NCBI RefSeq assembly: GCF_000165425.1
Contig: NW_001798994.1
Coordinates: forward strand, 1 to 64,000
Direction of reading: 5' to 3'
Length of the DNA stretch: 64,000 nucleotides
From: Paramecium tetraurelia
Taxonomy: Eukaryota > Ciliophora > Oligohymenophorea > Peniculida > Parameciidae
Shown: piece after piece, positions 34,164 through 47,169 of the stretch
Layout: each line of letters opens with the position of its first letter
Numbering within the stretch: position 1 is the stretch's first letter
Translations under genes and position numbers: made by a program
Notes under the pieces: generated by a model
Seen by the model: the letters and a program-made list of their open reading frames with translations, nothing else
Told to the model about the DNA's origin: nothing
Databases searched by the model: none

Positions 34164-36109
34164 ATGGCATTTGTATTTTAAGCTGAAAGAACAGATATAC
34201 TATAGTAGAGTGGTGTTTCACAAGACGTATGATGAAATTGAAAAGCTGTAGATTGGACCTGGTAGCTATATAACACATGAATATTATAAGGTAAAATAAG
34301 GAAATGCTCCTTTTGATTCATCTGTTAGTAGGAGTGAAAGAAATAAGAATGAAATTATTCCTGGGCCTGGTAGTTATTATTAAGATAATGAATATGATAA
34401 GTATTAATGTACCTTATCAAGTAACACATATGGAAAATAGCATTCACCTAAACATATGAAGTTATCTGATAAATAATAGTAGTCGTTTATATTTGCATCA
34501 GCATCTAAGCGTTTTGAGGCACCAAAAGTATTTATGACACCAGGGTAATTAATATAATAGATGATTTAGACCTGGATCATATGAAACTGATATAGTTATT
34601 GATAAACCAATTCAGTAATAGTTTATATCTTAAAGTTATATGGAAATTTTGAGAAGTTTGAATAAATATTAATCAATCCCTTCAATTCCAACTGATAATT
34701 AGGTTTACGGTTATACAGAGAAAGGAGGTATTTTTGGTTTTTAACAGTTTAGTACATGATTTGGAGTCTAATTAAAATCCTGATGATACTTACTCAGGAA
34801 TTAAGTAAGATACTGTTGGACCTGGAAAGTATGAAATAAAAGATACATTTGAATAAAATCGAAATAAAGGTCCTTGTTGGCATAAATCAAAAATTCCACG
34901 ATTTGATCCTTCAATCTCAAAGGATATAAATTAGAAAGTGGGTCCTGGCAGTTATAATTACAGCAACTCAATTACTCCAATATACAAATTAAGTCCATCT
35001 GGAAATTTTAAATCTAAATCCAGTCGAACTTTTGATAATACAAAAGGTGAAAAATAAAAATAGTTTATGAAAATCTATTTCGACAAATAAAAAGAGAAAC
35101 TAATGAGAAATCCTGGTTACTCTGATTTAGAGGATGAAGAATTCGAATTTTCTGATGTGAATAATCTTTAAATATATTTTAGGTTACTACTCCTGGTCCT
35201 GGTCATTATTTTGGAAACACTTCTACACAATCTGTATCATCTAAACATTCTTAATAATCCATTAAATTAGGATACAATTGTTTTGGATCTCGAACTAAAA
35301 GATTTTAAGAATAAAAAGTTCAATATTAGATAGGACCAGGAGAGTATTAATTAGATACAGAAACAGTAAAATACAACATCGTTTAACCTCCATTTTATTC
35401 ATCAAACACACGATTTGAAGAGAAATACTTGGGTCAATTGCCAGGTCCATAAACATATGATCCAAAAATAACTGTATTCTTTTATTACGAATTTCTCTTA
35501 GTTAGCAGATAAATTAATGAAGAAATTAGAAAGAACTCCAATAGGGAATTTTGGAATAAATGAATCAAGATATAAGGAAGAATATCATCAAGTGCCAGGA
35601 CCAGGATCTTATGAAATAAACAATAAACTATAAAAAGGGATCAATTCTATTTTTAAATCAAAAACTGACAGGAATATATCTCTTAAATAGAAAACTGACA
35701 ATTTTCCAGCTCCTGGAACTTATAATGTTTAAAATAATACAATAGAGCATGAAATCAAAAAGAACCATGAAGAAAATCAAGAAATCAAACAATAAAAACA
35801 AGCATTTGGTTCATCTATGCCTAAGTTTATCAGTAGGAAAAATATACAAGAGTAAGTGCATTAAGAGTTTGAAGATGAAGAAGAAGAAGAGGAAATAAAA
35901 AAATTACATAACTCATCTGGGTTACTTAAAAAAAGGAAGAATGTCTAAGCCTCCTTCAATGTTAGGGTATGAATACTTTATAAGTGTAGGAAAATAGATT
36001 TCAAACTAAAAAGAAAGATACATATAAATTAGGCCCTGGAGAATACTATAGTCCAAATTGTAGTAAGTGGGAGAAAAAAAGTTTTAATGTGTTATTTTAA
36101 AAAATATGA
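34164..36109 (+). CDS. STPG (sperm-tail PG-rich repeat) protein, probably ciliary
   Basis: 597 residues after removing six introns (34227-34251, 34545-34569, 34728-34752, 35157-35182, 35474-35501, 35967-35989). At least eight Pro-Gly-rich repeats are visible: IGPGSYIT, IPGPGSYYQ, TPGPGSYET, VGPGKYEI, VGPGSYNY, TPGPGHYF, IGPGEYQL, LPGPQTYD, VPGPGSYEI, LGPGEYYS. Spacers carry F-G/S-x-x-x-R-F elements as in ODF3/SHIPPO proteins, which lie on or inside axonemal microtubules. Each intron is required for frame and its removal repairs a repeat. The acidic run DEEEEEE near the C-terminus is an additional feature. Confidence 0.9.
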
Positions 36110-36170
36110 ATTTTATGATTAATTATAATTTTGTGTTTGAATATATATACAAATTGAATTCATTTTTGGA

Positions 36171-37312
36171 TCATAATTTTTTGAAGAATTTAAAGTCAGA
36201 TTTGGTGTGTTAATGTAATCTTATAGAAGATTTAACAGAATCAGTAATTTTAAATTATTTAGATATTGAAATACTAGTTTTGCATTTATTTGAATGTTAA
36301 CTAAAGTTAGTATTAGAATCTCATACCTATTTGTATTGAATATCTGAACTTATAGAGGAGATAATAATTTAGATAAGGCATTTTCTTTGACTGCTCTTTA
36401 TGTAAACGAGCCTATTTGTTTTGGTAGTTACTTTATATTTATTCTGGGAGAAGATTGAATTTAAAAGGGTTATTGATATAGGGATTATTACTTGGTTGAC
36501 TTATTAGAACTTATTGTTTACTAAGTAATTTAAGTAGATTATTAGTTAATCATCTTTCTTGACAAGACCTATTTGATTGTTTTCTGGGATAATCCAATAG
36601 GCAATTTGAGAGATACTGAGTTAGGCGTTTATGTAATGTGCATCTGTTTTTTGTATTTCTTTTCAGTAAGATATTTAAGAAACTTATCTAATTGATCTTA
36701 TTCTCGATTGGAGGGCATTAATAAGAGATCTCCCACATTTAATTTAATGGAATTGAGTTTAGTTTGTATTTTATCAATTGTTTTTGATACTTCAGTAATA
36801 TCATTCAAGACATTACTGTATTGTCTCCCAGACTTTTATGTAGTTGTATCATCTGGTTCTTCTCCGACGATTTTCTTTTTAGGTTAATTTGGATTTGATT
36901 TGTTATCTTTTTCAATCATTCTCTTAATTCTAAAATACTCGATCCTCCTTTTCTTATCATGATAACTACAATAATTAAGCTCTTATGTTTACCTACTCAT
37001 TATGTCAGCCAACTTATGTAGGAAGCATCTTGGGATCTCATTATGGTACTTATAATATTCAGTTAATAATGGCAGCTTTGTAGCTATTTCATCTAAAATA
37101 ATGCAAAATTAAATACGAATATTGTATGTTCTTCTTAATTATTCACTTTCTTCATTGAAATTAGTTTCATAATGAAAATTAATCACATGTGCTAATCTGG
37201 CATTATCAATGTATTCATTTAAAGACTTTGTATAATAGTAAGTATCTTATTGAGAATATTTGTAAGCCAAACTTTGTTGAAGGTCTATCTTCGATAAGAA
37301 ATTATTGCTCAT
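36171..37312 (-). CDS. Hypothetical helical protein, 371 residues
   Basis: 371 residues after removing intron 36301-36326. The first 145 residues are strongly helical with conserved-looking Tyr/His/Cys (YYYTKSLNEYIDNARLAHVI, CFLHKLADIMSR). A Lys/Asp/Thr-rich linker and a Leu-rich helical segment follow (VLNDITEVSKTIDKIQTKLN), and the last 110 residues are Gln/Ser-rich. No enzymatic motif and no family recognised. Converges with the STPG gene, 61 nt apart. Confidence 0.7.
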
Positions 37313-37389
37313 TTATATATTTAATACAAAAATATAAAATTAAACAAGTATTTCAGCATTATTATTGATTATCCTAATTGCCAGTAAAT

Positions 37390-38226
37390 TCAATTCAATT
37401 ATTGTTTCAACAATACTGACTACTCATCTTGAAATTGATTGTATATAAGATTAGACAATTAAACATTAAATAAATGAGTCATAAAATTATAGAAACCTAT
37501 CTCAAATTTAAACACCACATACAAATCAATTTTGAATTAATTGACACATTCATGGTAATATTTCATCAGTTTTATTTGTGGCAACCTCACTTTCTTAATA
37601 TGATTTCAATTCTTAATTAACTTACTATGGATATTAGTTAAACAATGGTCTTTTTTTAGATCTGAAAAATATTGGAAATGTTGTTAATAATTTCTGTTAA
37701 AATTTATATCATTTTAATCATTTGCCTAAAATCATCTTATTCTGAATTATTTGATTATAGTGGTGTCTTTGTATCTATATAAGTTTGAAATTCCCACTTG
37801 ATATTAGCTTAATACAATTAATTGGATAGAAAGATTTGCCAAAATTGCTTATTTTTCTTTTTTCCTGCATAGAATAATCTGTTTTATACAGATTTAAAAT
37901 AATTAAAGTAATTTTCTATTGGTAAAACATCTTTGAATTGAATGTTAACAATATAACTTATTTATTAGTTGGTTAAAGATTAGCACCTGAACTTTGGATA
38001 TCAATTTCAGTTTAATCAAGTTAATAATTTTGATTGGATAAATATATAGTTTGCATCAGAAATTCATGAAACAATTAGATAGTAAAGTAAATTAATATCA
38101 TTTGTTAACCTATTTTAGGAATGGGTCGTGTTTTGTAGTAAGAAATACTAGAGTTTCAAAGTATTTCATATTCTGCAATATCTTGATTGAAAGATCAGAA
38201 TCAAATTCTGATTTAAGTCTATTCAT
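37390..38226 (-). CDS. Unresolved minus-strand gene, frame not fully recovered
   Basis: The 3' part is coherent: from about 37960 down it reads VNIQFKDVLPIENYFNYF, VQNRLFYAGKKKNKQFW, QANIKWEFQTYID and MIQILTEIINNISN, then an intron (37594-37625) and a tail ending at TGA 37390. A 5' part beginning at ATG 38226 reads MNRLKSEFDSDLSIKIL and YFETLVFLTTKHDPFLK. Between about 38120 and 37965 I could not find an intron combination that joins them; TGA occurs in each frame. Either a non-standard intron exists or the gene is broken. A faint resemblance of the 3' part to the HORMA protein ATG101 was noted (KKKxxxW region), too weak to name it. Confidence 0.35.
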
Positions 38227-38293
38227 CTCTTTGAAATTGATTCCAATAAGTCATAGTGTTCATAATACTATTTCTTGATTATAAATTTAATTA

Positions 38294-38931
38294 ATGGGTA
38301 AACATAAACAGCGATCTTCTTCTAGTTCAAGTAGTAATAGAAAAAAACATAAGAAAAAGCACCATCATCAAAAGAAAGAAGTGAAATAAGAACATGTCAA
38401 GAAAGAAGAAGAGCCATAACCAATTTAACCTGAAATAATAAAAGAAAAACCTTGTTTTGAGGCATCTGGGATATTAGCTTAATATGCAGAAAATGCTTTA
38501 GGGAATGGCAAGGTACTAAAGTTTACAATACCATTTGATGCTAAAATTCCAACAGCTAATTGGCAGATATTTCCCTTTAAGGGAACACAATCATATCGTA
38601 TATATTAATATTATTTATAAAAGCTTCTATCTCTTTAAAAGGAAAGTCAGTATTTCTGATTGGGAAGGATAAAGAAATAGTTGATATCTTAGTTGAAAAC
38701 CTATCAGTTTCAAAATAGCATTGTGTTATATAATTTAGAGAAATCAAGAAGGTAAATGGTTAAGGAGAAGTGTTATCCTATATCAAACCATATGCAATGG
38801 ATTTAGAGAGCACTAATGGGACCTATCTAAATGAGTAGTAATTAGAGCCTGCAAGATATTATGAATTATTAGAAGAGGATGTACTCAGATTTGGGAAAAG
38901 CGACAGGGAATATGTACTTATAAAATCATGA
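38294..38931 (+). CDS. FHA-domain splicing factor (SNIP1/Pml1-like)
   Basis: 203 residues after removing intron 38598-38623. The first 60 residues are Lys/His/Ser-rich (an RS-like nuclear region). The rest matches the SNIP1/Pml1 arrangement: WQIFPFKG, then an FHA domain with FLIGKDKEIVDILVENLSVS, KQHCVIQFR, an STNGTYLNEQ loop, and PARYYELLEEDVLRFG. SNIP1/Pml1 belongs to the RES complex, which keeps unspliced pre-mRNA in the nucleus and aids splicing. That fits an organism with thousands of tiny introns. FHA residues that read phosphothreonine (Arg/Ser/Asn) are partly present (Ser-Lys-Gln-His, Asn-Gly-Thr). Confidence 0.9.
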
Positions 38932-38952
38932 TGTTTATTATTATCAACTTAT

Positions 38953-41411
38953 TCAAAATACACTATCCCATTCAGCATCCTTTGCACTTGCTAGGACTTT
39001 CTTCTACCCTTAGGTATCTTTCTATATTTAATCAAAAACAGAGATAGCTCGTTGTTATGCACTCTATATCTAAGCGGGTGTCATAACCTTGTCTTTTCCT
39101 GGTAACAATGGTGCCTTCAAGCTCTTATTCAATAGTTTCTCCTAGAATAGAATTGCATATCATAAATACCCAATCATAATCCTTAAACCAAACATGAGAT
39201 TTCAGAGTAGAGTATGATCCTCCTAGTCTAACTTCTGGGATCTTGTTCATTAATTGCTCTATAAATGGTTTTGCAGATTTGTCAGACATGAAATGTGGAT
39301 AACTGATTGGTTTCTTTATGATTTCTTTATAAATTTCAAATGGATCCTCAGCTTCTTCTCCAAATGGTAATCCACCACAAATAAATTCATATACACACAC
39401 TCCTACACTCCATAAATCAGCAAAGTAACCATAACCTTTTCCTGAAATTACTTCTGGGGCCATGTAGTGTGGAGTACCAATGATTGTAAATGTCTTAGTA
39501 GATTCTACAATGATATCTAATTATACATTAATTTTTAAAAGACTTAGCTGTTCCCATATCTATTAGTTTTAGATATCCTTTATCATCCACCATAAGATTT
39601 TCTGGTTTAATGTCTCTATACACAATGCTATGTTAAGTATGAAGATATTCCATTTATAATATCATTTATGAAGCATAGAATTGAGCATCGAATTTGCTTA
39701 ATAATCCTAAGATAATTGAATATTTTACCAATAACTCTGATGGCATCAAATAATTCCATTCCTGCTATGTATTCTGTCAAAAAGTAGATGTTTTCATTAT
39801 CTTTATAGGATCTGTAGAATTTAAGAATGAATGGGTTATCCATCAATTCTAAAACAGCCTTTTCTTATTGGATATGTTTTTATATTCCGAATTACTGGAC
39901 ATGTGCTCTTGTAACATATTTGAGAGCAAATAAGGTTTCTAATTCTTTAAATTTACATAAATAGACTGATCCAAATTGACCTGAGCCAAGTTTATTGAGA
40001 TAGATCAAATTTTTGAATGATTGACTCTTAATTTATTCTTCATGAGCATTGGATTTTTCTTATTGCTATGCCTTTCCTTATTGTATTTTTTCAACACTTC
40101 CTTATTGCTTTCTAAATGCTTCATAATCAATTATTGCTACATGTCCTTCTGCTTCAATAGATATAGTCTTTAGATGAGTAGTGCCTGACAATTTATCTTA
40201 TAATGAATCTTCAAATAGAATCGATCCCTTAACAAATTTAACTTTATTTTCATCAACAGCATCACTATCTAAGAGTATGACTAATTGACCAACTTTGTCT
40301 CCTTTCTAAATAATTTTGGAATTGGCAGTAAACTTTCTTACTTACACACCTTCGAGTAGTTTATCTTAATAAGTATGTGGAGTTTTGCTAAACAATTTGG
40401 ATGAATTGAGAGCCCATTTACAAATGTTTTTATAAATGATAGTTTAAACCTAGTCTCCTAAGATCTATTAAATCATATCTTTTCCTAAAGCCAACACTTT
40501 GGTATCCTTTTAGACTGCTTTGATAGTCATCATTCTCACTTGATGTTCCTACTTAAGAGCAGACTCACCAAATGAATCACTAGGATTGAGCACCGAGATT
40601 TGTTATCCATCCTTATTGAATACTCCACATTGTCCTTCCACTATGATGTAAAAGGAGCTAGCTTAATCTCCTTCATTGACAATAATTTCACCAGCATTAA
40701 ATTTTTAAGATATCAAGACTCCAGCTACTGCATCTTTTTATTCTCTTGTTAATTAATCTAAAATTAGAATGATGATTATTACTAAAGAATTTAACACTTT
40801 CCAGATATTTACGATTCTTCTCTTACTCGCTTCTCATAATGGTTTCAACACTCTTTCTAAAGGTATGTCTGTCGATTCCCCATAGGTAACACTCTTCAAC
40901 TGCCATACAAGTCGCAGATCTTGGTGCATTGTACAATAATGCTAATTCACCAAAACCTTGTCCTGGTGTTATTTCTTTTCGCGGTACATTATCCACTATA
41001 ACATTAATCTTTCCTTTTTCCAAAATGAAAAATGAGCTGGCTCCGTCTCCCTGACGTATGATGGTTTAGCCAACTGATAATTTACAATAAAACATGCTAT
41101 GAGCTAATTGAGTCCTTTGGTTAGCATATTAACATTTACAATTATGTTTCAGTCATTGAGCTAAATACGAAATGGCCTTAAAAACATTTTATGATAAATT
41201 TGATATCATCTAATGCTTGATTCTTTTGTTCAGGATGGAATGTTTCAAAGATTTGGGTCAAACCACTCTCCTGAGTTGGCTTAATTGCAATATTACGTTT
41301 CGACACTCTTCTAATTAGTTGGGCTTGAGATGGGGCTATTTGTTATTGAACATTCTTATCAATTCCGAATTCTTGGACTGAGGACTTCTAATTCCAGTGG
41401 TTTTGATCCAT
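38953..41411 (-). CDS. cGMP-dependent-type protein kinase (PKG-like)
   Basis: 778 residues after removing introns 41115-41139, 40758-40782, 39707-39728, 39505-39526 and 39142-39169. N-terminal region, then tandem cyclic-nucleotide-binding domains with [19 protein letters not shown] (a canonical phosphate-binding cassette) and [19 protein letters not shown] (a looser one), plus a third degenerate copy. The kinase domain follows from about 450: [30 protein letters not shown] (about 571), and [10 protein letters not shown] (about 619). The DFG motif reads DMG (LIDMGTAK). A C-terminal AGC tail ends in DAEWDSVF. PKGs in ciliates and apicomplexans control secretion and motility. It diverges from the secreted-protein gene at 41537 with only 125 nt between starts. 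Confidence 0.92.
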
Positions 41412-41536
41412 AATAATTATAATTATTACAAAAATATCTATTTTTCATTTAGGATATTGATTTTTATATTTAATTGGCTTAAATACTCTAAATCATAACA
41501 ATTTCAAAAGCAGCAATTTACGTCATTATTTATTAT

Positions 41537-43096
41537 ATGAAATCTCTAATTGTGCTATCTTTGTTGATATACTCAATAGCAACCCAAGAGAACTGCAGAT
41601 TTGCATTCGAATACACTCAAAAGGAATTGCAATCAGATCCCAAGAAAGTGCAAGAGTTTCTGTCCAAGGTTATGAAATGGGAATCTAAATTCGCTAAGGA
41701 TTTAGGAATCGACAAGAAATCTGGTCTAACTTTAGATGGGCAATAATTAGATGTGAACACTGGAATGCCCAATGGTAAACCACATCAATTCACTGCCTCA
41801 TCCAAGGAGTCGATCCATTTGGCACTGATTGGATTAGCTCTAGCTAATAATGAATATGCCAAATAGATCTACTCGGAAGAGGAAGCCTTGGACCTATTGA
41901 ATAGAAAGATCAATACATACGAATAGTTCGACAAGGATTACCCAGGTTATGGAGGATTCTTGCCATGGGTGGCAGTGAATGATGGAGTAGTCACTCCAAC
42001 TTGGGATTGGACTGATGGAGTACCTTCATTGGATAATGGACAGTTGTTTTGGGCTGCTTATGCAGTTGTGTCTGTGTTGGAAACATGGTATTCAGATCAA
42101 GACGAGTTGATTGGAAGATATACTAGATTCTATCAGAAGATGGCTAACAATTCCATAACAATATTCTACGAAGGTAATGGGATGATAAGAGCAGTCACTA
42201 GAATCCAAGACATCAAAGCCAGTGTGGAAAAAAACTAATACTCAAACAGATAATCAGACTGCACCAACTTCAAAAGTCCTTGTTATTTGGATGATCCATA
42301 TGAAGGAGAATTGTTTGCATGGATGATGTACTTCTATGCCCCATGGAAAGATCAAACAGAGAGAGAGAAGATATGGGTGGCAAAGAAATCCAAATTGCAA
42401 GTAGTCGATTATAAGGTTGCTGGATTGAATAAGTACATCTCAGTTCAAAGAGGATGGTGGTTTTCAGCACATGAACAATGGAAATATCTCTTCATGCCTT
42501 ATACTCATGATCAAATCCAATTAAATTTATTGATTAATGGTGAGAAAGTACGTACATGGGATGCCAGAAACAATGGCAAACCTGGAATGTTCGCTTCGAT
42601 TACCAGCAACATCACAAAGAATGAAGATCAAGTAGATTATTATAGTGCTTGTGGCATCGAAGAAGTCTCCTATATCCCTGTGACATACAGACATCTAGTT
42701 ACACCATATTCAACTATGACCATGTTTTTGGCAAATCAAGAAGTTGCAGTCTCTTGGTATCACAATATGATATCAGGACCAGCTGGACAGAATGCCTATG
42801 GAAGCACTGAAGGAGTTGTTGTAGATGGCACTTCAGTTGCTCCTTTTGTCACTTGGGACAGTAAGATGACTACAGTGTTGGGCATGTTAGGAGGCATATT
42901 TGATTATACAGCCAAGAAGTTGAATGTGGAAGGAAATTATAATCTGTTCTTGAAAGTGTTGAATAGAGAGTGGCAACAATCATTTTCTAATCTTAAAGGA
43001 GCAGATGTTCCTTTTGCATATCCCAATGCCACATTCCCATAGGTCAAGAAAGATTTCACAACCTGTGCAAGAAAAACAGATGTTGTTGAACAATGA
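41537..43096 (+). CDS. Secreted 519-residue protein, possibly a glycoside hydrolase
   Basis: A single exon with unusually low use of TAA/TAG and higher GC than its neighbours. Residues 1-16 are a signal peptide (MKSLIVLSLLIYSIAT). The body is rich in Trp/Tyr/Gly with motifs such as GYGGFLPWV, DWTDGVPSLDNGQLFWAAY and RGWWFSAHEQWKY, which resemble the aromatic substrate clefts of alpha/alpha-barrel glycoside hydrolases; acidic residues near WTDG and NDG could be catalytic. I cannot assign a family number. Absence of introns over 1.56 kb, CAA/CAG-biased glutamine codons and few TAA suggest high expression or acquisition from elsewhere. Confidence 0.7.
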
Positions 43097-43123
43097 ATAC
43101 GTTTATATGTTGTATAAATAGAT

Positions 43124-46100
43124 TCATTTCTTATATTATTAAAATGGGTTGACAAACTCTGGAACTACAGAGTGAATCTTGTTGCTTGAACGGATAAATG
43201 TGGTTTTCCTTTTTAATTTCAAGGTCTCCTTTAGATTTTTCAAAGCATTCTCCACTCTACCCGCTTTTTTCATTGGAGTTATAGATTTCACTTTATCATT
43301 CCTTTTCAATCTCAAGAAGTTTTGGATGTACAAAAAGGGATACAACATGAACTTACGCATTCTCTAAAGGATTCTAGTCTGCCATTCAAAAATGTCGTAT
43401 TTTACATACAATATCACATCTTCCACATTTTGTTTATTATAATATGATTCAAAGGATGCCTTGATCTCAAAATCATCAAATTTCTACTGATTGAATGACC
43501 AATAGTTTGGTTCCAACTATAATAATGCTTTCTTGCTGATATTATCATTCTCGTTCAACTCCAGATTCCGTTGTAATTGATGATATAGATTTGTGATATT
43601 GTCCAACATATTGTTATTGAAATCCTATATTGCCTCTGCTATCTCCTCTCTCTTTTTTTTAAAATCAATAGAGGTATTCATCTCGTTGTCATCACTTGAA
43701 ATATTCTAAAATCCACTTTCGAATTCCTTGATCTCGTCTACCAATGGTATAGGTCTATCCTTACGATTTCTGGGACTCTTACTCATTCCGAAAGCACCTG
43801 CTAAAATTGACTATTTTCTATTCTATAGAGCATTATTGAGATTCTATCTTAATTCATTCACATTATTTTGCTAATCAGTTTTCATTTAATGTTGCTAATC
43901 ATTCATAATTGTTTATTTCTGTAGTGGTGTGTTATTATTCTAATCACTGATTAACCTATTCACTCGAGAAGATCTAATATGTTAAGCTTAAAATATAGGA
44001 GCAGTTTGAGGTAGTTTAAATGCTGGGGAACCTGCATCATCATCGAGTGATGAGTTGGAATCTGATCCACATTCAAAATTCAATAAGATTCTGGTGTGAT
44101 TCATTATGATTTATTGATTCTCATTCTAAAAAACTGAAGCATATTATTGAGCCAAATCCTTCATCAATCTTGTATGCCACTGTTATTTCTCCTTATCCTA
44201 TTTCCTTGTATACTAGGAGGAATTCTGAAAGTTAGACATGCAATATCTTTTTATTACAGCTTCCCTATTAGGAACATATTAAACTTAAGGACATGTATTG
44301 AGAGAATGTTTAAAACTTAAACATGCTGGACAGAATACACCATTTTCCAATGCAGGCGGATGACAACTCAAAGTAATGCCTTCTTTCAATTAACAGTACT
44401 TTTGAAAATCCTCAGGATAATCCTTCAATGTTTCCATGAAATCAGATTTGGACAATATCAATAAACTAACATATCCTATGGCTTTGAAGTGATCGACTTG
44501 AGGATTATTAGTAATGAAATCATTAACGCAAAAGAATTATCCCTAATTAATCACAGCATTCATCTTAGATCTTTATTTTCTCTCAGGATGCTAATACACT
44601 ATGAAACCTTGTTCAACAAAACATAAATGTTATTCATTTGAGAAATCAGTAGAGAAGGTATTCTAAGGAGGTACTATCTTTCTCTTAATAGACTTGAATA
44701 GTGCATTACGCAACTCTTCACTGAAGTACTTCTACAGGAAATCTGACTTTTAGATGAACACTTTGTGTGCCTGCTTGTCCAATTCCTCTTTCAATTCATC
44801 AGATAACTACTCTAATAATGTCTGTTCCATCTCAAGATCTACTTCATCATCTTCCTTCCATCTGAATGTCAAATACTCCTTCACTCTAAGATTAGATAAT
44901 AATACAGTACTGGTGTTGTAAACTATATGGAATCTTCCTTTAATTCATGTACTTGTTGATTACTCTCATTCTCCTATTCCTTTCCACTTAGTTCTGGGTG
45001 ATGTCATCGATGATGCTGCCAATGAAGTTAACACTGTAAGATACCCATAAACCTATTCAAATAAGAGGAATATTCTTACATGCACCCAACACAAATACCA
45101 TAGTCACTATTTTCTCAATAGCATTTTTAGGCACCATGTCACCATATCCTATAGTTAACATTGTGACCACTGCGAAGTAGAGTGCCTATAAGTATTGCTC
45201 TTCCCAACTCTTATCTTCAATATCATTAAATCGAATCCATGAGTCCTCCACTCGAATACTACTGAAATAGAACCAGATGCAACTAAATAAGTGCAGGATG
45301 TAGAGCAATGTCAAAATGAATTTCAATAGACTAAACACTCCTCTTTAGGGTCGAGTCAAATAGGATATCTAATCACTCTTTGCAAAGGTCTCGTACACAT
45401 ATTTGTGTTGACCTAAGATGACCAGTAAGAATAAATTGGCACTGGTGTTCATGTCAGGGATAATCATGAAGATTATCAAAATCAAGGATGTTGAGAAATC
45501 TGTGAGAAATTCCTTTTTCAATTGATGGACTACCAAATCCCATTTATCCTTTATGGCATATCCATTCTTATAAGTTAAAGTGTTCACTCGAATCAAGAAG
45601 TCCAATTACAATATAACGAGAATCACATATGTAATTTATATGAGATTATTGAAAAGGATTTCTGGTTTAAATGCAATTTCCAAAGGTACCAGAATTAAAA
45701 GCAAAATTCTAAATATGGAAGTGAAGAAATCCCAATACATTTTGAATAACGATTCTGGTTGGATGATAGGGATTTTAGTGATGATTGCATGGAGACAATT
45801 AAAAAGCGGTTTTCGAAGTTTCTTCAAATCCTCCTTCACTTATTCCACTATTGTTGTATCCTTGATATCAGTTTCTTTTTTCAACAAGGTCTACATCTTC
45901 TTGATGTTGAACCCAGCTGACTTCATGCGCTTGGAATGCATGAATAGGGTTTGTCTATTATAGTGATATGAATTTACGAATCAGATGCCTTGTCTCCTAT
46001 CAAATTGAAATGAGCATCGTTTAGACTACCCAATTACTTTCGACTTTTGGACAGTTTCTCCACAAACCTTCCAATATAAAACAAGGACATAAAACTAGAT

Positions 46101-46411
46101 TCTGCATTTGCCTAACTTCTCCTTCTTTCAACCTACCTTCCATGAAAAACTGGCTCCTTTGGAGTCTAGATGTTCGAAGCTAGAATGTTCTCGTCATTAT
46201 TCGAGTCTGGCGATTTTGGACTATGCAAATATTTTGCTTCTAGACTTTTTGCACTCAATGTTCTGCTGGCTATCTGAGGCAACACTAACGAGAATTCCTT
46301 CTTAGTCTCTCGCAAACACTAACCCAAGTATTACTACTCAAAATCCTCATTCTACACCGCCCTCAATTCCACATCCTACTCGAAATCAAAACCACTCTAG
46401 AGATTTAACAT
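43124..46411 (-). CDS. Voltage/cyclic-nucleotide-type potassium channel (CNBD K channel)
   Basis: 1070 residues after removing introns 45955-45977, 45053-45079 and 44886-44910. Order: 120-residue cytosolic N-terminus, six membrane segments (S1 around FRILLLILVPLEIAF, S6 around TMVFVLGACLW), and the pore TMLTIGYGDMVPKN with the potassium filter TIGYGD near residue 415. Next is a C-linker (YMNQRKIPYSLQHQVKEYLTF), a cyclic-nucleotide-binding-like domain (EEQLRNALFKSIK-like start, FVEQGFIVYQHPE), and a long Gln/Asn/Ser-rich tail with a Cys/His cluster (CHPPALENGVFCPACL). Paramecium has very many such channels controlling swimming behaviour. The CNBD lacks the usual FGE..R.A cassette, so it may not bind cyclic nucleotide. 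The 46411 start gives a continuous N-terminus; a later ATG at 46090 is possible. Confidence 0.9.
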
Positions 46412-47169
46412 TTAATTAATAAATCAAATTCTTTAAGTTGAGATCCTATTGTATTTTAAAAAAAGAAGGTCCATTTCCAGAAGATTAAAATTATTCGAAA
46501 ACAAAAGACCATTTTGATGAGAAATAATTTACACTCGATTATGATCAGTGCAATACAGAAATTGATAGTGTGGAGTCTCATCCATCACAAATTTAATTAC
46601 ATTATAACCCCTTTTGCATTTTTATCCACTTATAGTTTGAGTTGCTCAGGAAGAAAAAAAAATATTGTTGGAAAAGAGATAATTAAATTGAATAAATCTA
46701 AATATTATAAAATGCTTGAATGCCTTTACAAAAGATTGCTAATTACTATAATAGAACCATTTTAAGGCATATTTATAGTCCTTGTAAAAGAGTATCATCA
46801 GATAGCTTTTATATTAGAACTAGACTCCTGTTTTTAAATAATCTGATTATTAATGAATTTCATTTATGCTTATACTTAATTAACAGAGTTTAAAAAGGAC
46901 AAAATTTGTCAAACAAACTAACTCCAATCTATTCTAACGTTTAATTCTTGAACAATAAATCAATCTTCTTAGTTCTTATCTTATTCAATAGTTATCATAT
47001 CTCTTTTGGAGTATAAATCAATATTAGATCATTTCTAAATCTTTAATTTACTGACATATTTCTTTAGAACTCATTGATATATATTGTGTTTCCTAAAGAT
47101 ATGGAGTGAAACTAGAATCTATCGTAATTAACGATGAATTTCAGAAGCCAAAATTAAAGGTGAAAATAA
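46412..47169. other. AT-rich intergenic region between divergent genes
   Basis: About 760 nt between the K-channel start (minus) and the next plus-strand gene. Small open frames exist but have no family resemblance or intron support. It should contain both promoters. Confidence 0.5.

Noticed and set aside
34721-34747. Shorter 20-nt intron ending CAG in the STPG gene
   Set aside because: It leaves the following PG repeats out of frame; extending to the TTTAG at 34752 restores them.
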